From Verrucomicrobiota bacterium (GTDB lineage: Bacteria > Verrucomicrobiota > Verrucomicrobiia > Limisphaerales > SIBE01), in NCBI GenBank assembly GCA_016209525.1, contig JACQWK010000734.1, positions 1 to 38,218 of the forward strand: a stretch of DNA of 38,218 bases, in the 5' to 3' direction. The translations under genes were made by a program, and so were the position numbers. Below are positions 16,620-25,480 of this stretch, piece by piece. Every line of letters begins with the position of its first letter. Within the stretch, counting starts at the first letter, position 1. Under the pieces are notes generated by a model. The model saw only the letters and a program-made list of their open reading frames with translations. It made no database searches and had not been told where the DNA came from.

Positions 16620-17023
16620 GTCCTGCGCCGCCTCGGCATCTCTGAAAAAGCCGGAGCGCTCGACGCTCTACCGACCGCAAGTCGGTCATACTGCGAAGCG
16701 CGGCGAAGCCGCAACCAAAACGGAGCGCGGCTGTGGTCCAAGACCCAGCCGCAGCGCACTGGAATAGCCGGGCCGCTGCGGCTGGTGCTGCGCACACAGC
16801 CGCGCTCCGGGGAATCCGCTCAAAGCGCGCTTGGAAAAGCTTTCTTGGGTAGAATAGGCTACCAGCTTGTGGCGTCCGGCAACTTGCCGGACGGAACGCG
16901 TGCCGCATCGCTGAACAGGCCAGGCGCTGGTGCCATCGTGACACTCGCAGCCACTCCGGTCGGCAAGTTGGCGACCGGAACGGGCAGGTTGCCCGCGCCA
17001 CGCATTTTTGAAACAGGCTCTTA
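16620..17023. repeat. Repeat block upstream of NACHT cassette (nested palindrome and R1 copy 2)
   Basis: Two structures are seen. At 16721-16809 is a nested palindrome: outer perfect 15-bp arms (16721-16735 / 16795-16809, CGGAGCGCGGCTGTG) and inner perfect 12-bp arms (16745-16756 / 16774-16785, CCAGCCGCAGCG). At 16870-17023 is an inverted copy of the R1 repeat found at 11244, ending in ...CGCATTTTTGAAACAGGCTC. Together with that copy it brackets the NACHT cassette. The NACHT promoter should lie between 16531 and about 16700. No gene is visible. Confidence 0.65.
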
Positions 17024-17176
17024 GTGCGTTCTGAAGTCAGGGCTCGAATGGAATCTCGCCCCACCAAGCTTGCTTGCTTACAGCAAATTTCTTCGCGTTC
17101 AAAGTCAGTGTTGCATGACCATCGCGACGGACTAGACTCCCGGGGAATTCGACAACTGACCTTGATCCCATTGCTT

Positions 17177-18268
17177 ATGAAGACTTCACTCCAAATCTCC
17201 CGGCGCCAATTCGTCACTGCGACTGGCGCCGCTCTTGCGTTCCCGCGCGTGCTGACAGCACAGAAATCAGAGAAACAACTCGTCATCGGCTCGGGATCCC
17301 ACCGTTACGAGGTGCTCCACAACTGGGCGCAATTGCCGGATAACTATTCCTGGCAAACCACGCATAACGTCGCCCTGGACCGCGACGGCCTGCTTTACAT
17401 CATCCACGAAGGCCGCGAAAACCTGAAGGATCACCCGTCGATTTTCGTCTTCGATGGGCAAGGCAAGTTCGTCCGCGCATTTGGGAGTCAGTTCCAGGGC
17501 GGCGGGCACGGGCTCGAGGTGCGCACCGAAGGCAAGGAGCAATTCCTCTACGTGACCGGCTACCAGCAGTTGAAGAACTTCGCCAAACTCACGCTCAGAG
17601 GCGAACTCATCTGGGAAAAACGCGCGCCGATGGATTCGCAACTCTACCCGAAGGACGAGGATACAAAGCCCACCAAACGCTGGGGCCGCGACGCTTTCAT
17701 GCCGACCAATTACGCGTTCCTGCCCGACGGCGGATTCCTTCTCGCCGACGGCTACGGTTCCTACCGCATCCATCGCTACGACAATAACGGCCAGTGGCTC
17801 TCGATGTTCGGTTCCCCCGGCACGGAGAACGGACAGTTCAATACGCCTCACGGCATCTGGATTGACAATCGCCCGGGCCGCGAATCCTCAGTCGTCGTCA
17901 CGGACCGCGCGAACAAGCGGCTGCAATGGTTCACGCTTGAAGGCAAACATCTGAAGACGCTCGACGGGTTCATCCTGCCCGCGAACATCGACATCCTCGG
18001 TGAGGTCATGCTCGTGCCGGACCTGAGCGCGCGCATCACGCTGCTCGACAAGAATGACCAGGTGATCGCGCATCTGGGCGAAGATCCCGCATGGCGTGAG
18101 CAAGTGATCAAGGACGGCATGAAACTGCGTCGGAATGAGAAGGGCGAAGGCTGGATGTCCGGCAAGTTCCTGCACCCGCACGACGCGTGTTTTGATCCGG
18201 CCGGAAACATTTTCGTCGCCGAATGGGTGCACACCGGACGGATCACGAAGCTCCGGAAAGTGAGCTGA
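17177..18268 (+). CDS. Tat-exported NHL-type six-bladed beta-propeller protein
   Basis: A 363-residue protein starting with a twin-arginine signal (SRRQFVTATGAALAFPRVLT), so it is exported folded. The rest is a propeller of the NHL / peptidylglycine-lyase-like type with repeats such as TTHNVALDRDGLLYIIHEGR, PSIFVFDGQGKFVRAFGS, NYAFLPDGGFLLADGYGS, YDNNGQWLSMFGSPG, NGQFNTPHGIWID and LHPHDACFDPAGNIFVAEW. The frame is open from 17024, but the upstream part lies in repeat sequence; the ATG at 17177 fits the Tat signal. It precedes the sulfatase block in the same direction, with element B between them. Function is unknown; such proteins are common in Verrucomicrobia and Planctomycetes. Confidence 0.87.
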   Translation: MKTSLQISRRQFVTATGAALAFPRVLTAQKSEKQLVIGSGSHRYEVLHNWAQLPDNYSWQTTHNVALDRDGLLYIIHEGRENLKDHPSIFVFDGQGKFVRAFGSQFQGGGHGLEVRTEGKEQFLYVTGYQQLKNFAKLTLRGELIWEKRAPMDSQLYPKDEDTKPTKRWGRDAFMPTNYAFLPDGGFLLADGYGSYRIHRYDNNGQWLSMFGSPGTENGQFNTPHGIWIDNRPGRESSVVVTDRANKRLQWFTLEGKHLKTLDGFILPANIDILGEVMLVPDLSARITLLDKNDQVIAHLGEDPAWREQVIKDGMKLRRNEKGEGWMSGKFLHPHDACFDPAGNIFVAEWVHTGRITKLRKVS

Positions 18269-18318
18269 ACTTTGCTATCCAGGTCGATCCGTTTTTGGAA
18301 GTTCCAATCGCGGGAATC

Positions 18319-18522
18319 GGAGCGCCGGTCTCCAGCAATTCTCATTATGACCCGTATGTAGTCCCGGCTTTAGCCGGCCAGCGCGAGAAAACCGGCTAAA
18401 GCCGGGACTACAAGCGGGTCGCAGGTCGTGCCTGTCGTCAAAATGAGAATTGCTGGCCGGTCTCCGACCTGGCGCGATTCTCAGCGCGGACTGATTCGCG
18501 CCGGGTCGGAGACCGGCGCTCC
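18319..18522. repeat. Palindrome disrupted by MITE-like copy B
   Basis: After removing 18333-18455 and one 9-bp duplicate, the sequence closes into an inverted repeat with about 27-bp arms starting GGAGCGCCGGTCTCCGACC and ending in its near reverse complement at 18522. The same word occurs at 8247 in an uninterrupted form. This shows the element landed inside a pre-existing hairpin. Confidence 0.7.
18333..18455. mobile_element. MITE-like nested palindrome, copy B
   Basis: A 123-bp element with perfect outer ends CAGCAATTCTCAT / ATGAGAATTGCTG, and a perfect 20-bp inner inverted repeat (18358-18377 / 18392-18411, GTAGTCCCGGCTTTAGCCGG). It is flanked by a perfect 9-bp direct repeat GCCGGTCTC at 18324-18332 and 18456-18464. 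Excising the element plus one duplicate restores the repeat motif seen intact at 8247. About 96% identical to copy C at 24.2 kb. No coding capacity. Confidence 0.85.
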
Positions 18523-18621
18523 GCTTGAGCGGCGCGTGGCCTTCAGGGCCACGTTTATCAGGGATGAGCCTTGAATTCTTTCGCTCGAATATCCTGAACT
18601 CTGCCTTATTATCATCCGACC

Positions 18622-21378
18622 ATGCATCGATCCATCGCCTCAGCTTGTCGGCTCACTCTTCTCGCGCTTGCGATTCATTTCTTCCCAGGCTTACACGCCG
18701 AAGACTCGCCGAAATGGAATCTCCTCCTTGTCACCGCCGACGACATGAACGCCGATTCGTCCGGCTGGATGGGCAACAAACTTGGCGCCACTCCCAACCT
18801 TGACGCCTTCGCGGCCACGGCACACCGGTTCATCAATCATCACGTTAGCGCGCCGATTTGCCAGCCATCGCGCTCGGCGTTCATGACCGGGCGTGTGCCG
18901 CATCGAAATGGCGCCCTGGGTTTCAATCCCATCAAGCCAGGCACGCCCACGCTCGTCACGCTACTGCGAGACGCAGGCTGGTTCACGGCCGTCATTGACA
19001 AACATGCGCATATGAAGCCGGACACGGAATTCCCGTGGCATTTGAAGCTGGGGGGCTCCGGCAAGAACCCGAAGCTTTTTGGAGAACACGTCGCGCAGTG
19101 CCTCCAGGCGGCCGCGGACGCCAAGAAACCGTTCTTCCTGAGCGCGAACATTACCGATCCGCACCGGCCCTTTGCCAACAGCAAACAGGCCGAAGAGCAA
19201 AAGAAGAAACCCAATAAGGCCGCCAGGCGCGCGAATGACGCTCCAGTGAAAGCCTACCGGCCGGAGGAAGTCACCGTCCCATCGTTCCTGGAGGACATTC
19301 CTGAGGTGCGACGCGAGGTGGCGCAGTACTACACGAGCGTGCGGCGGTTCGACCTGAGTTTTGGCGAAATGATGGCCGCGCTCAAGGCGGCCGGGCGAGA
19401 AGGCGATACCCTGATCGTCTTCCTCTCCGACCACGGAATGTCGTTCCCGTTCTCCAAGGCGAGCGTGTACCGAAACGGCACCTGGTCGCCCGTGCTCTTA
19501 CGCTGGCCGGGCATGGGACAACCGCAGCGGCGCGAGGAATTTGTCAGCAGCGTCGATCTCTTGCCGACGCTGCTCGAGCTCCTGAACCAATCGCCACTCG
19601 CCGGCGTGGATGGCCGCTCGTGGATGCCGCTCCTGCGGGGTGAGACCCAGCCGGACCGCGACTTCGTCATCACGCACGTGAATACCGTCAGCAGCGGCCG
19701 GAGTTTCGCCCAGCGTTGTGTGAGAACGAAGGAATTCAGCTACCAATTTCACGCCTGGCCCAACGGCACACCCCATTTCCGCGTCGAGGCGATGAACGGC
19801 CTCAGCTACAAGGCGCTGGCCAAGGCCGCCGAATCGGATTCAGCCATCCAGAGGCGCGTTCAGCAGTTCGTCACCGGTGTGCCGGAGCAATTCTTCGATC
19901 TTCGAGCCGACGCGGACGAGCGCGTGAATTTGATCGCGGAACCGAAATACGCGAGCGAAGTTGCGCGTCTGCGGAACTTGCTCCTGGCGCACATGGAGAA
20001 GACCGGCGACCCGCAGTTGGAAAACTTTCGCAATCAGCGGCCCAATTTCGTCATCATTTATGCCGACGACATGGGATACGCCGACATCGGTCCGTACGGG
20101 GCGAAAGGCATCCGGACGCCGAATCTCGATCGTATGGCCTCCGAAGGCATGCGGTTCACCGATTTCTACGTCGCCCAAGCGGTCTGCTCCGCTTCGAGAG
20201 CCGCCCTGCTGACCGGATGCTACCCCAATCGAATTGGAATCCTCGGCGCGCTTGGGCCCGCTTCGAAGAATGGAATTCATGCGGATGAACTGACCATCGC
20301 CGGAGTGCTCAAGCCGCGCGGCTACGCGACGGCCATCTACGGCAAGTGGCACCTGGGTCACCACCCGCAATTCCTGCCGACCCGCCACGGTTTCGACGAT
20401 TACTTCGGCCTCCCCTACTCCAATGACATGTGGCCCAATCATCCGTCCGCCAAACCTGGCACCTACCCGCCGCTGCCTTTGATCGAAGGCGAAAAGGCGG
20501 TTGAGCACATGCCCGATCAGACTCAATTGACAACGTGGTACACGGAGCGCGGCGTCAAGTTCATCGAGAAAAACAAGGATCATCCGTTTTTTCTCTACAT
20601 GCCGCACGCCATGCCGCACGTCCCGTTGAATGTCAGTGACAAATTCAAAGGCCAATCGGAGCGCGGGCTTTACGGCGATGTCATCATGGAGATCGACTGG
20701 TCGGTCGGCCAAATCCTCGCCGCGCTCCGCAAGCACGGACTGGAAGATCGGACGCTGGTCATCTTCACTTCGGACAATGGCCCTTGGCTGCTTTACGGCG
20801 ATCACGCGGGCTCGGCCGGCCCCTTGCGCGAAGGCAAGGCCACGACCTTTGAAGGCGGAGTTCGTGTCCCTTGCATCATGCGTTGGCCGGGAAAGATCGC
20901 GGCCGGCGCGGTCTGCCGCGAACTCGCTGCAACCCTCGACATCCTGCCGACTCTGGCCAAACTGGCGGGCGCGGAGCCGCCGAAGGATCGCATCATCGAC
21001 GGCAAAGACATCTGGCCGCTGATTTCCGGCCAACCGGGAGCGAAAACGCCCCACGAAACATTCTTCTACTACTGGGCTCAACACCTGCAGGCCGTTCGCA
21101 GCGGCAAATGGAAATTGCACTTCGAGCACGGATATCCGAAGCCGGCGCCTCCGGGGGGAAACGCCAGACCCGGCCGATACTCCAACGAATCCATCGGCCT
21201 GGAACTGTTCGATCTCGAAGCGGACGTTGGTGAGCGTTCCAATGTCGCGCCTCAGCATCCGGACGTTGTGAAGCGATTGCAGGCATTGGCCGAGAACTGC
21301 CGGGAGGATCTGGGTGATTCCGCAACCCAGCGAAAAGGAAAAAACGTTCGACCGGCCGGCCAACTGGCCGTTCAATGA
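18622..21378 (+). CDS. Tandem sulfatase: two complete sulfatase domains in one protein
   Basis: A 918-residue exported protein with a signal peptide ([20 protein letters not shown]) and two type I sulfatase domains. Domain 1 (about 30-465) has the metal-binding start [16 protein letters not shown] and the formylglycine motif C80-QPSR followed by [13 protein letters not shown]; metal ligands recur in [10 protein letters not shown]. Domain 2 (473-905) begins at [18 protein letters not shown] without its own signal, has C522-SASR then [23 protein letters not shown] and FTSDNGPW. Both retain C-x-(P/A)-S-R, so both could be matured by a sulfatase-modifying enzyme; none is in the window. Sulfatases usually are 450-600 residues and separate. 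It leads a sulfatase-HEAT-sulfatase operon, probably acting on sulfated glycans. Confidence 0.92.
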   Translation: MHRSIASACRLTLLALAIHFFPGLHAEDSPKWNLLLVTADDMNADSSGWMGNKLGATPNLDAFAATAHRFINHHVSAPICQPSRSAFMTGRVPHRNGALGFNPIKPGTPTLVTLLRDAGWFTAVIDKHAHMKPDTEFPWHLKLGGSGKNPKLFGEHVAQCLQAAADAKKPFFLSANITDPHRPFANSKQAEEQKKKPNKAARRANDAPVKAYRPEEVTVPSFLEDIPEVRREVAQYYTSVRRFDLSFGEMMAALKAAGREGDTLIVFLSDHGMSFPFSKASVYRNGTWSPVLLRWPGMGQPQRREEFVSSVDLLPTLLELLNQSPLAGVDGRSWMPLLRGETQPDRDFVITHVNTVSSGRSFAQRCVRTKEFSYQFHAWPNGTPHFRVEAMNGLSYKALAKAAESDSAIQRRVQQFVTGVPEQFFDLRADADERVNLIAEPKYASEVARLRNLLLAHMEKTGDPQLENFRNQRPNFVIIYADDMGYADIGPYGAKGIRTPNLDRMASEGMRFTDFYVAQAVCSASRAALLTGCYPNRIGILGALGPASKNGIHADELTIAGVLKPRGYATAIYGKWHLGHHPQFLPTRHGFDDYFGLPYSNDMWPNHPSAKPGTYPPLPLIEGEKAVEHMPDQTQLTTWYTERGVKFIEKNKDHPFFLYMPHAMPHVPLNVSDKFKGQSERGLYGDVIMEIDWSVGQILAALRKHGLEDRTLVIFTSDNGPWLLYGDHAGSAGPLREGKATTFEGGVRVPCIMRWPGKIAAGAVCRELAATLDILPTLAKLAGAEPPKDRIIDGKDIWPLISGQPGAKTPHETFFYYWAQHLQAVRSGKWKLHFEHGYPKPAPPGGNARPGRYSNESIGLELFDLEADVGERSNVAPQHPDVVKRLQALAENCREDLGDSATQRKGKNVRPAGQLAVQ

Positions 21379-21410
21379 CACCTAGCCGCCCTGAGAACCT
21401 GCCGGGATAG

Positions 21411-22082
21411 ATGACCGTGATCAGACATCGATGGATTCTCGTCTTGGCCGCGGTGATGGGTGCGGCGGTTGCCTATGCCCTGATTCCGCCCGAGGAACCC
21501 GAGTTCGACGGCAAACGACTGAGCGCGTGGCTGGAAGCGTTCGACTACGAGTCGGAAGAGACGGTCAACGTCGCCACGCCGGCTCTTCGCGCCATGGGAA
21601 GCAACGCCGTCATTCCACTCATCCGAATGCTGAAAGCCAAAGATTCCCGACTCCGAACGAAGTGGATGGATCTCGTCCAGCGCCAAACGCTGATTCAATT
21701 CCAGTTCACGCCCGCCGATGTGCTTCGGCGAAGAGCGATCATCGCCTGCGAGAAATTGGGTCCCGCGGCAAAAGCCGCCGTTCCGGCTCTGTTCGACCTC
21801 GTGTCGGAGGGCGATCCTCGCACGTCGCGCTCGGCCCTGAACGCCTTGGTTGAAATTGGCGACGGCACTCTAAATCCGTTCACCCAGGCCCTCACGAACC
21901 GAAATGAGCGAATCAGAGTCGCCGCGGCCCGAGCGCTCGGTGTCTTGGGCAAGGAAGCAGACGCGGCGGTTCCTGCTCTCTTGCAGTCGGCACGCACCGA
22001 CCAACTCGAACTCCGCCGTGAAGCGGAAAAGGCGCTTAGACTGACCACCGGCGCCGCGAATCCCACACCCGATGCCAAATGA
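21411..22082 (+). CDS. Membrane-anchored or secreted HEAT-repeat protein
   Basis: A 223-residue protein with an N-terminal hydrophobic segment (WILVLAAVMGAAVAYALI) that serves as signal or anchor, then helical HEAT/PBS-lyase-like repeats: ATPALRAMGSNAVIPLIRML, ACEKLGPAAKAAVPALFDLV, ALNALVEIGDGTLNPFTQAL, AAARALGVLGKEADAAVPAL. Such repeats bind proteins and have no catalytic motif here. It starts 32 bp after the tandem sulfatase and its stop overlaps the next sulfatase start by four bases (ATGA), so the three are translationally coupled. A role as a scaffold or partner for the sulfatases is inference from context. Confidence 0.87.
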   Translation: MTVIRHRWILVLAAVMGAAVAYALIPPEEPEFDGKRLSAWLEAFDYESEETVNVATPALRAMGSNAVIPLIRMLKAKDSRLRTKWMDLVQRQTLIQFQFTPADVLRRRAIIACEKLGPAAKAAVPALFDLVSEGDPRTSRSALNALVEIGDGTLNPFTQALTNRNERIRVAAARALGVLGKEADAAVPALLQSARTDQLELRREAEKALRLTTGAANPTPDAK

Positions 22083-23569
22083 AGACCTGGTCTCCGCGCA
22101 TGCACGTTCCTCGGCACATGGTGCCGCGCCGGCCCGTAGTCAGGCTATTGGTCGGCTTGTTCTGCGTCTTTCTCTCGACCCGTAGTAATCCCGCGGGCCG
22201 AGCTGCCGAAGCTGCACGCCCGCCGAATATCGTCCTCATTCTTGCCGATGACTTGGGTTGGGGCGACCTCGGTTGCTACGGCCATCCGAAATTCAAGACG
22301 CCCAATCTCGATCGCATGGCGGTCGAAGGAGCACGGCTGACGAACTTTTACAGCACATGTCCCTATTGCGCGCCTTCTCGCGCTTCGCTGCTGACGGGAC
22401 GCTATCAGTTTCGCAACGGCGTCACTCGCAATCCCGCACCCGATGCCGGCGTGAACGATGTGGGCCTGCCGGATTCCGAGATCACGCTGGGGGAAAAGTT
22501 CCAGGCGGCCGGTTACAAAACCATCTGCATTGGCAAGTGGCACCTGGGCCACACGCCTGAGTTCAATCCAATCCGCCATGGCTTCGACGAATATCTTGGA
22601 ATTCTTTACAGCAACGACATGCGGCCCGTGCAGTTGATTGATGCCGATAAGGTCGTCGAATATCCCGTCGTCCAAGCAACGCTCACCCGGCGCTACACCG
22701 AGCGCGCCCTGGAGTTTATCCGGCGCCATCAGAACAGGCCGTTTTTCATCTACTTTCCGCAAGCCATGCCGCACAAACCGTTGGCAGCGTCGGAGGCTTT
22801 CTACAAGAAGAGCGGCTCGGACCTTTATGGCGACGCCGTTGCCGAACTGGATTGGAGCATCGGTCAACTGCTCGCCACGCTGAAGGATTTGGAACTCGAC
22901 GGACGAACCTTGGTTCTGTTCACCAGCGACAATGGACCTTGGTATGGCGGGAGCACGGGCGGCTTGCGAGGCATGAAAGGCAATTGCTGGGAAGGCGGAA
23001 TCCGTGAACCGCTCATCGCGCGCTGGCCCGGAAAAATTCCTCCGGCCCTCCTCAGCCACGAGCCGGCCATGATGCCTGATCTCTTCGCCACTTGCCTTGC
23101 GCTCGCCGGAATTCCGGCGCCGAATGACCGAGCCATCGATGGAAAGAACATCTTTCCGGTGCTAGCGTCCGGCGCGAAAAGTCCGCACGAGGCAATTTTC
23201 AGCATGCAGGGGCCGAGTCTATCGACGGTTCGCAGCGGCCGCTGGAAACTGCACATTCAACCGCCCGCGAAACCCAAAATACTGGATTCCGGCTCCAAAT
23301 GGATCGATCCTCGCGCGCCGGACGGCGTGACCATCCTGGCACCCTACGAACAAGCGCATCCCAGCCAATACCCCGGAGCACTGACCGGCGATGAGACCAA
23401 AGCCTTCTCTCTTTTCGACCTCGAGAGCGACCCTTCGGAACAATATGACGTGGCCGTCAAGCATCCGGACGTGGTGGAACGCCTCCGCGGATTTTACGAG
23501 GGCATGAATTCAAAGCTCCCTGCGAACCAGCGACGCGGCCCTCGCAGGGAACCCCCGCGCAAGCCATGA
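22079..23569 (+). CDS. Secreted type I sulfatase
   Basis: A 496-residue arylsulfatase-family enzyme. An N-terminal hydrophobic stretch (VRLLVGLFCVFLSTRSNPAG) acts as signal after a basic start. Hallmarks: NIVLILADDLGWGDLGCYG (metal site), formylglycine motif C97-APSR followed by ASLLTGRYQFRNGV, ICIGKWHLGH, and [11 protein letters not shown]. It is closest in layout to domain 2 of the upstream tandem sulfatase (GKWHLGH, PQAMPHKPL, YGDAVAELDWSIGQ match line by line), so the operon probably grew by duplication. The start overlaps the HEAT gene stop by four bases; an alternative Met at residue 8 or 14 would also leave a signal peptide. Confidence 0.93.
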   Translation: MKTWSPRMHVPRHMVPRRPVVRLLVGLFCVFLSTRSNPAGRAAEAARPPNIVLILADDLGWGDLGCYGHPKFKTPNLDRMAVEGARLTNFYSTCPYCAPSRASLLTGRYQFRNGVTRNPAPDAGVNDVGLPDSEITLGEKFQAAGYKTICIGKWHLGHTPEFNPIRHGFDEYLGILYSNDMRPVQLIDADKVVEYPVVQATLTRRYTERALEFIRRHQNRPFFIYFPQAMPHKPLAASEAFYKKSGSDLYGDAVAELDWSIGQLLATLKDLELDGRTLVLFTSDNGPWYGGSTGGLRGMKGNCWEGGIREPLIARWPGKIPPALLSHEPAMMPDLFATCLALAGIPAPNDRAIDGKNIFPVLASGAKSPHEAIFSMQGPSLSTVRSGRWKLHIQPPAKPKILDSGSKWIDPRAPDGVTILAPYEQAHPSQYPGALTGDETKAFSLFDLESDPSEQYDVAVKHPDVVERLRGFYEGMNSKLPANQRRGPRREPPRKP

Positions 23570-23672
23570 TTCCAATTCGGCAGGCACGACGCCCGCCGCT
23601 ATTTCGCGTCGCGAACAATTCCTGGTTGCTCGGAATCGCTGGCGCGCGGTTGCGAGCCTGGCTTCCAAGCCC

Positions 23673-24092
23673 TCAGTCCTTCTTGCTCGGCGGTTTCTGG
23701 CTGCCTTTGGCCGCCTTCTTCGATTCGGCTTTAGCGCCGAGACGGAGGGAGATCGCTTCTTCTTCTCCGCTTGCGTTCTTCTGAATCTGGGCAGTCACCT
23801 CGTCACCGACCGCCGCATCTCCGAAAGTTGCGGGCTGGCCTGCCTTCGACAACCGCGTGCGCGAAGTCATGTGGATCGTTCTGAGCTTGCCCTTGCTTTC
23901 TACGGAAAGGGTCATCGCGGTTTTGTCGATGGCTTTGACGATTCCTTGGACGGCCTGTCTCGCGGGTTGTTTTTTCTTGGCGGCGGCCGGTGCCGCGGGC
24001 TGTTTCGGCGCGGCCTCCCCGCCGAAGACAGTCGTCGTCGCTGAGGCCGCAAACAAGGCTAATGCTAACAGGCACTTCATTTGAGTTCGCAT
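23673..24092 (-). CDS. Small secreted protein with OB-like (DUF5666-like) domain
   Basis: A 139-residue protein with a signal peptide (MKCLLALALFAASATTTVFG), a low-complexity Ala/Pro/Lys linker, and a C-terminal beta-rich domain (VQGIVKAIDKTAMTLSVESK, GDAAVGDEVTAQIQ) like DUF5666/OB-fold periplasmic domains. The end is lysine-rich (KAAKGSQKPPSKKD). Start: the ATG at 24092 has GGAGG six bases upstream; the longer open frame to 24179 runs into MITE-like copy C. It converges with the sulfatase at 23569. Function is unknown. Confidence 0.8.
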   Translation of the reverse strand: MRTQMKCLLALALFAASATTTVFGGEAAPKQPAAPAAAKKKQPARQAVQGIVKAIDKTAMTLSVESKGKLRTIHMTSRTRLSKAGQPATFGDAAVGDEVTAQIQKNASGEEEAISLRLGAKAESKKAAKGSQKPPSKKD

Positions 24093-24173
24093 AGGTTCCT
24101 CCAGTGAGTTGAGATGTCCACGAACAAAACCTAACAGATCGTTTTGGCTCCGCAAGCGTCCTGGCCAAATCGG

Positions 24174-24296
24174 CAGCAATTCTTATTATGACCGGTATGT
24201 AGTCCCGGCTTCAGCCGGCCAGCGCGAGAAAACCGGCTAAAGCCGGGACTACAAGCGGGTCGCAGGTCGTGCCTGTCGTCAAAATGAGAACTGCCG
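24174..24296. mobile_element. MITE-like nested palindrome, copy C
   Basis: A 123-bp element, about 96% identical to copy B, with ends CAGCAATTCTTATTATGAC / GTCAAAATGAGAACTGCCG and the same inner palindrome with one mismatch. It is flanked by a perfect 9-bp duplication CCAAATCGG (24165-24173 and 24297-24305). It lies between the hydrolase stop and the start of the small secreted protein, and the duplicate nearly touches the hydrolase stop at 24308. Confidence 0.85.
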
Positions 24297-24307
24297 CCAA
24301 ATCGGTT

Positions 24308-25330
24308 TCATGGCGCTTGGGTCGGACTTTCCCGCTCCTCCAACCATGACATCGCCGGCTCAAGCAGATCCTTCAGAAAATAGGGCACCGCTTCGTGCGT
24401 CGCGTCCGGCACGATCAGCAGCCGGCTCGCCGGCGACGCCAGCGCGTGCAGCCGGCGCACCTCTTCCGGAGGCGATATATTGTCGAGCGCGCCGGCGACG
24501 AACAGAGCTGACACCGGCGAGTTCTGCAAAACCGTTGTGAGGTCGAATTGCGCCGCAGTTGATTGCAAAACCCGAGGAAGCTGCGCCAAACCGGCTTTGA
24601 TCCAAGAGGCGGGAATGAGCGAAGCGTTGTGCCGGCGCATGTTCAGGACGGCGGTGGAGAGCTGTGCGTAGGGCGCGATCGCGACCACGCGGCGCACGCG
24701 GGCCTCGGCAGCTTTCCAGCGGAGCGCAAGCGTGGCGCCGTAGGATTCTCCAAGGGCGGCGATGGGTTCGACCAATTGGCCCTTCCGCTGCAATTCGTCG
24801 ATCAATTGGCTGAGGTCGCGAGTTTCGATCAGGCCGAAGTGGATGCGCTTGCCCGTGGATCGGCCGTGGCCCCGCAAATCAGGCAGGACGCATTGCCAGC
24901 CTTCTTGGGCCAGCCGAAATGCCCAAGGAACCATGCGGCGTTGGTCCAGGCTGTACCCGTGCAGGAGCACCACCGTGCCGCGCGGCTTGGAGGTGCGAGG
25001 GTTGGGCGAGCCGGGCAGAGTGACGCGGAACTTGAGCCGGAACCAAGTCTTGCCGCGTTTCTGCCAGTTCGTGGATGAGAACGAAACATTGTAATCACGC
25101 GGTTCGATCAGACGGTAACGCAGTTGTGCCGCGGGCGGCCCGACCACGGCGGAACGCAAAGGAAAATTGGTCAAGACGTTTTGTCCAAGGTCCAACTCGA
25201 TCGGCAGCTTTCGCTTGATCCAGTCCGGGTAAGTATTTGGCGCCTGGACCATTCGTAGTGCCACGAAGCGTCCGCACCCAACACCGAACAATGCGGGCAT
25301 GATGAGAAGGGTCGTGATGGTCCGTTTCAT
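24308..25330 (-). CDS. Lipoprotein alpha/beta hydrolase
   Basis: A 340-residue alpha/beta-hydrolase with a lipoprotein-type signal (MKRTITTLLIMPALFGVGC; C19 would be lipidated). Fold motifs: VVLLHGYSLDQRR (oxyanion HG), PDLRGHGRSTG, nucleophile elbow GESYG (S196), acid D283 in VAGALDNISPP and H312 in PDATHEAVP, giving a complete triad. It resembles serine aminopeptidase S33 / monoglyceride-lipase-like enzymes; substrate is unknown, ester or amide. The ATG at 25330 is chosen because the open frame upstream (to 25600) crosses the divergent SDR gene. It is divergent from the SDR gene with 150 bp between them. Confidence 0.88.
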   Translation of the reverse strand: MKRTITTLLIMPALFGVGCGRFVALRMVQAPNTYPDWIKRKLPIELDLGQNVLTNFPLRSAVVGPPAAQLRYRLIEPRDYNVSFSSTNWQKRGKTWFRLKFRVTLPGSPNPRTSKPRGTVVLLHGYSLDQRRMVPWAFRLAQEGWQCVLPDLRGHGRSTGKRIHFGLIETRDLSQLIDELQRKGQLVEPIAALGESYGATLALRWKAAEARVRRVVAIAPYAQLSTAVLNMRRHNASLIPASWIKAGLAQLPRVLQSTAAQFDLTTVLQNSPVSALFVAGALDNISPPEEVRRLHALASPASRLLIVPDATHEAVPYFLKDLLEPAMSWLEERESPTQAP

Positions 25331-25480
25331 CGTCTGTCTGCAAGCCCCCGGTTTTGCGGCAGGCCGCTCTCTCGCCAATGCCCTATGGCATACCGAGCCT
25401 CGGCCCGATTGGCAAAACATGATCGAATATTTCGATTTTAAGGGCTGACCCCGGCCGGCCGTTTCGGCTATTACATCCGC

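Noticed and set aside
17024-17176. Longer start for the NHL propeller protein
   Set aside because: It would bury the twin-arginine signal 50 residues inside the protein; the ATG at 17177 places the signal at the N-terminus.
19840-21381. Long minus-strand open frame of 513 codons in the tandem sulfatase gene
   Set aside because: It is antisense to a gene with full catalytic motifs, and it has no recognisable domain.
18333-24296. Interpretation of the nested palindromes as simple rho-independent terminators
   Set aside because: They have no T-tract, share conserved ends far outside the stem, and are flanked by 9-bp duplications.
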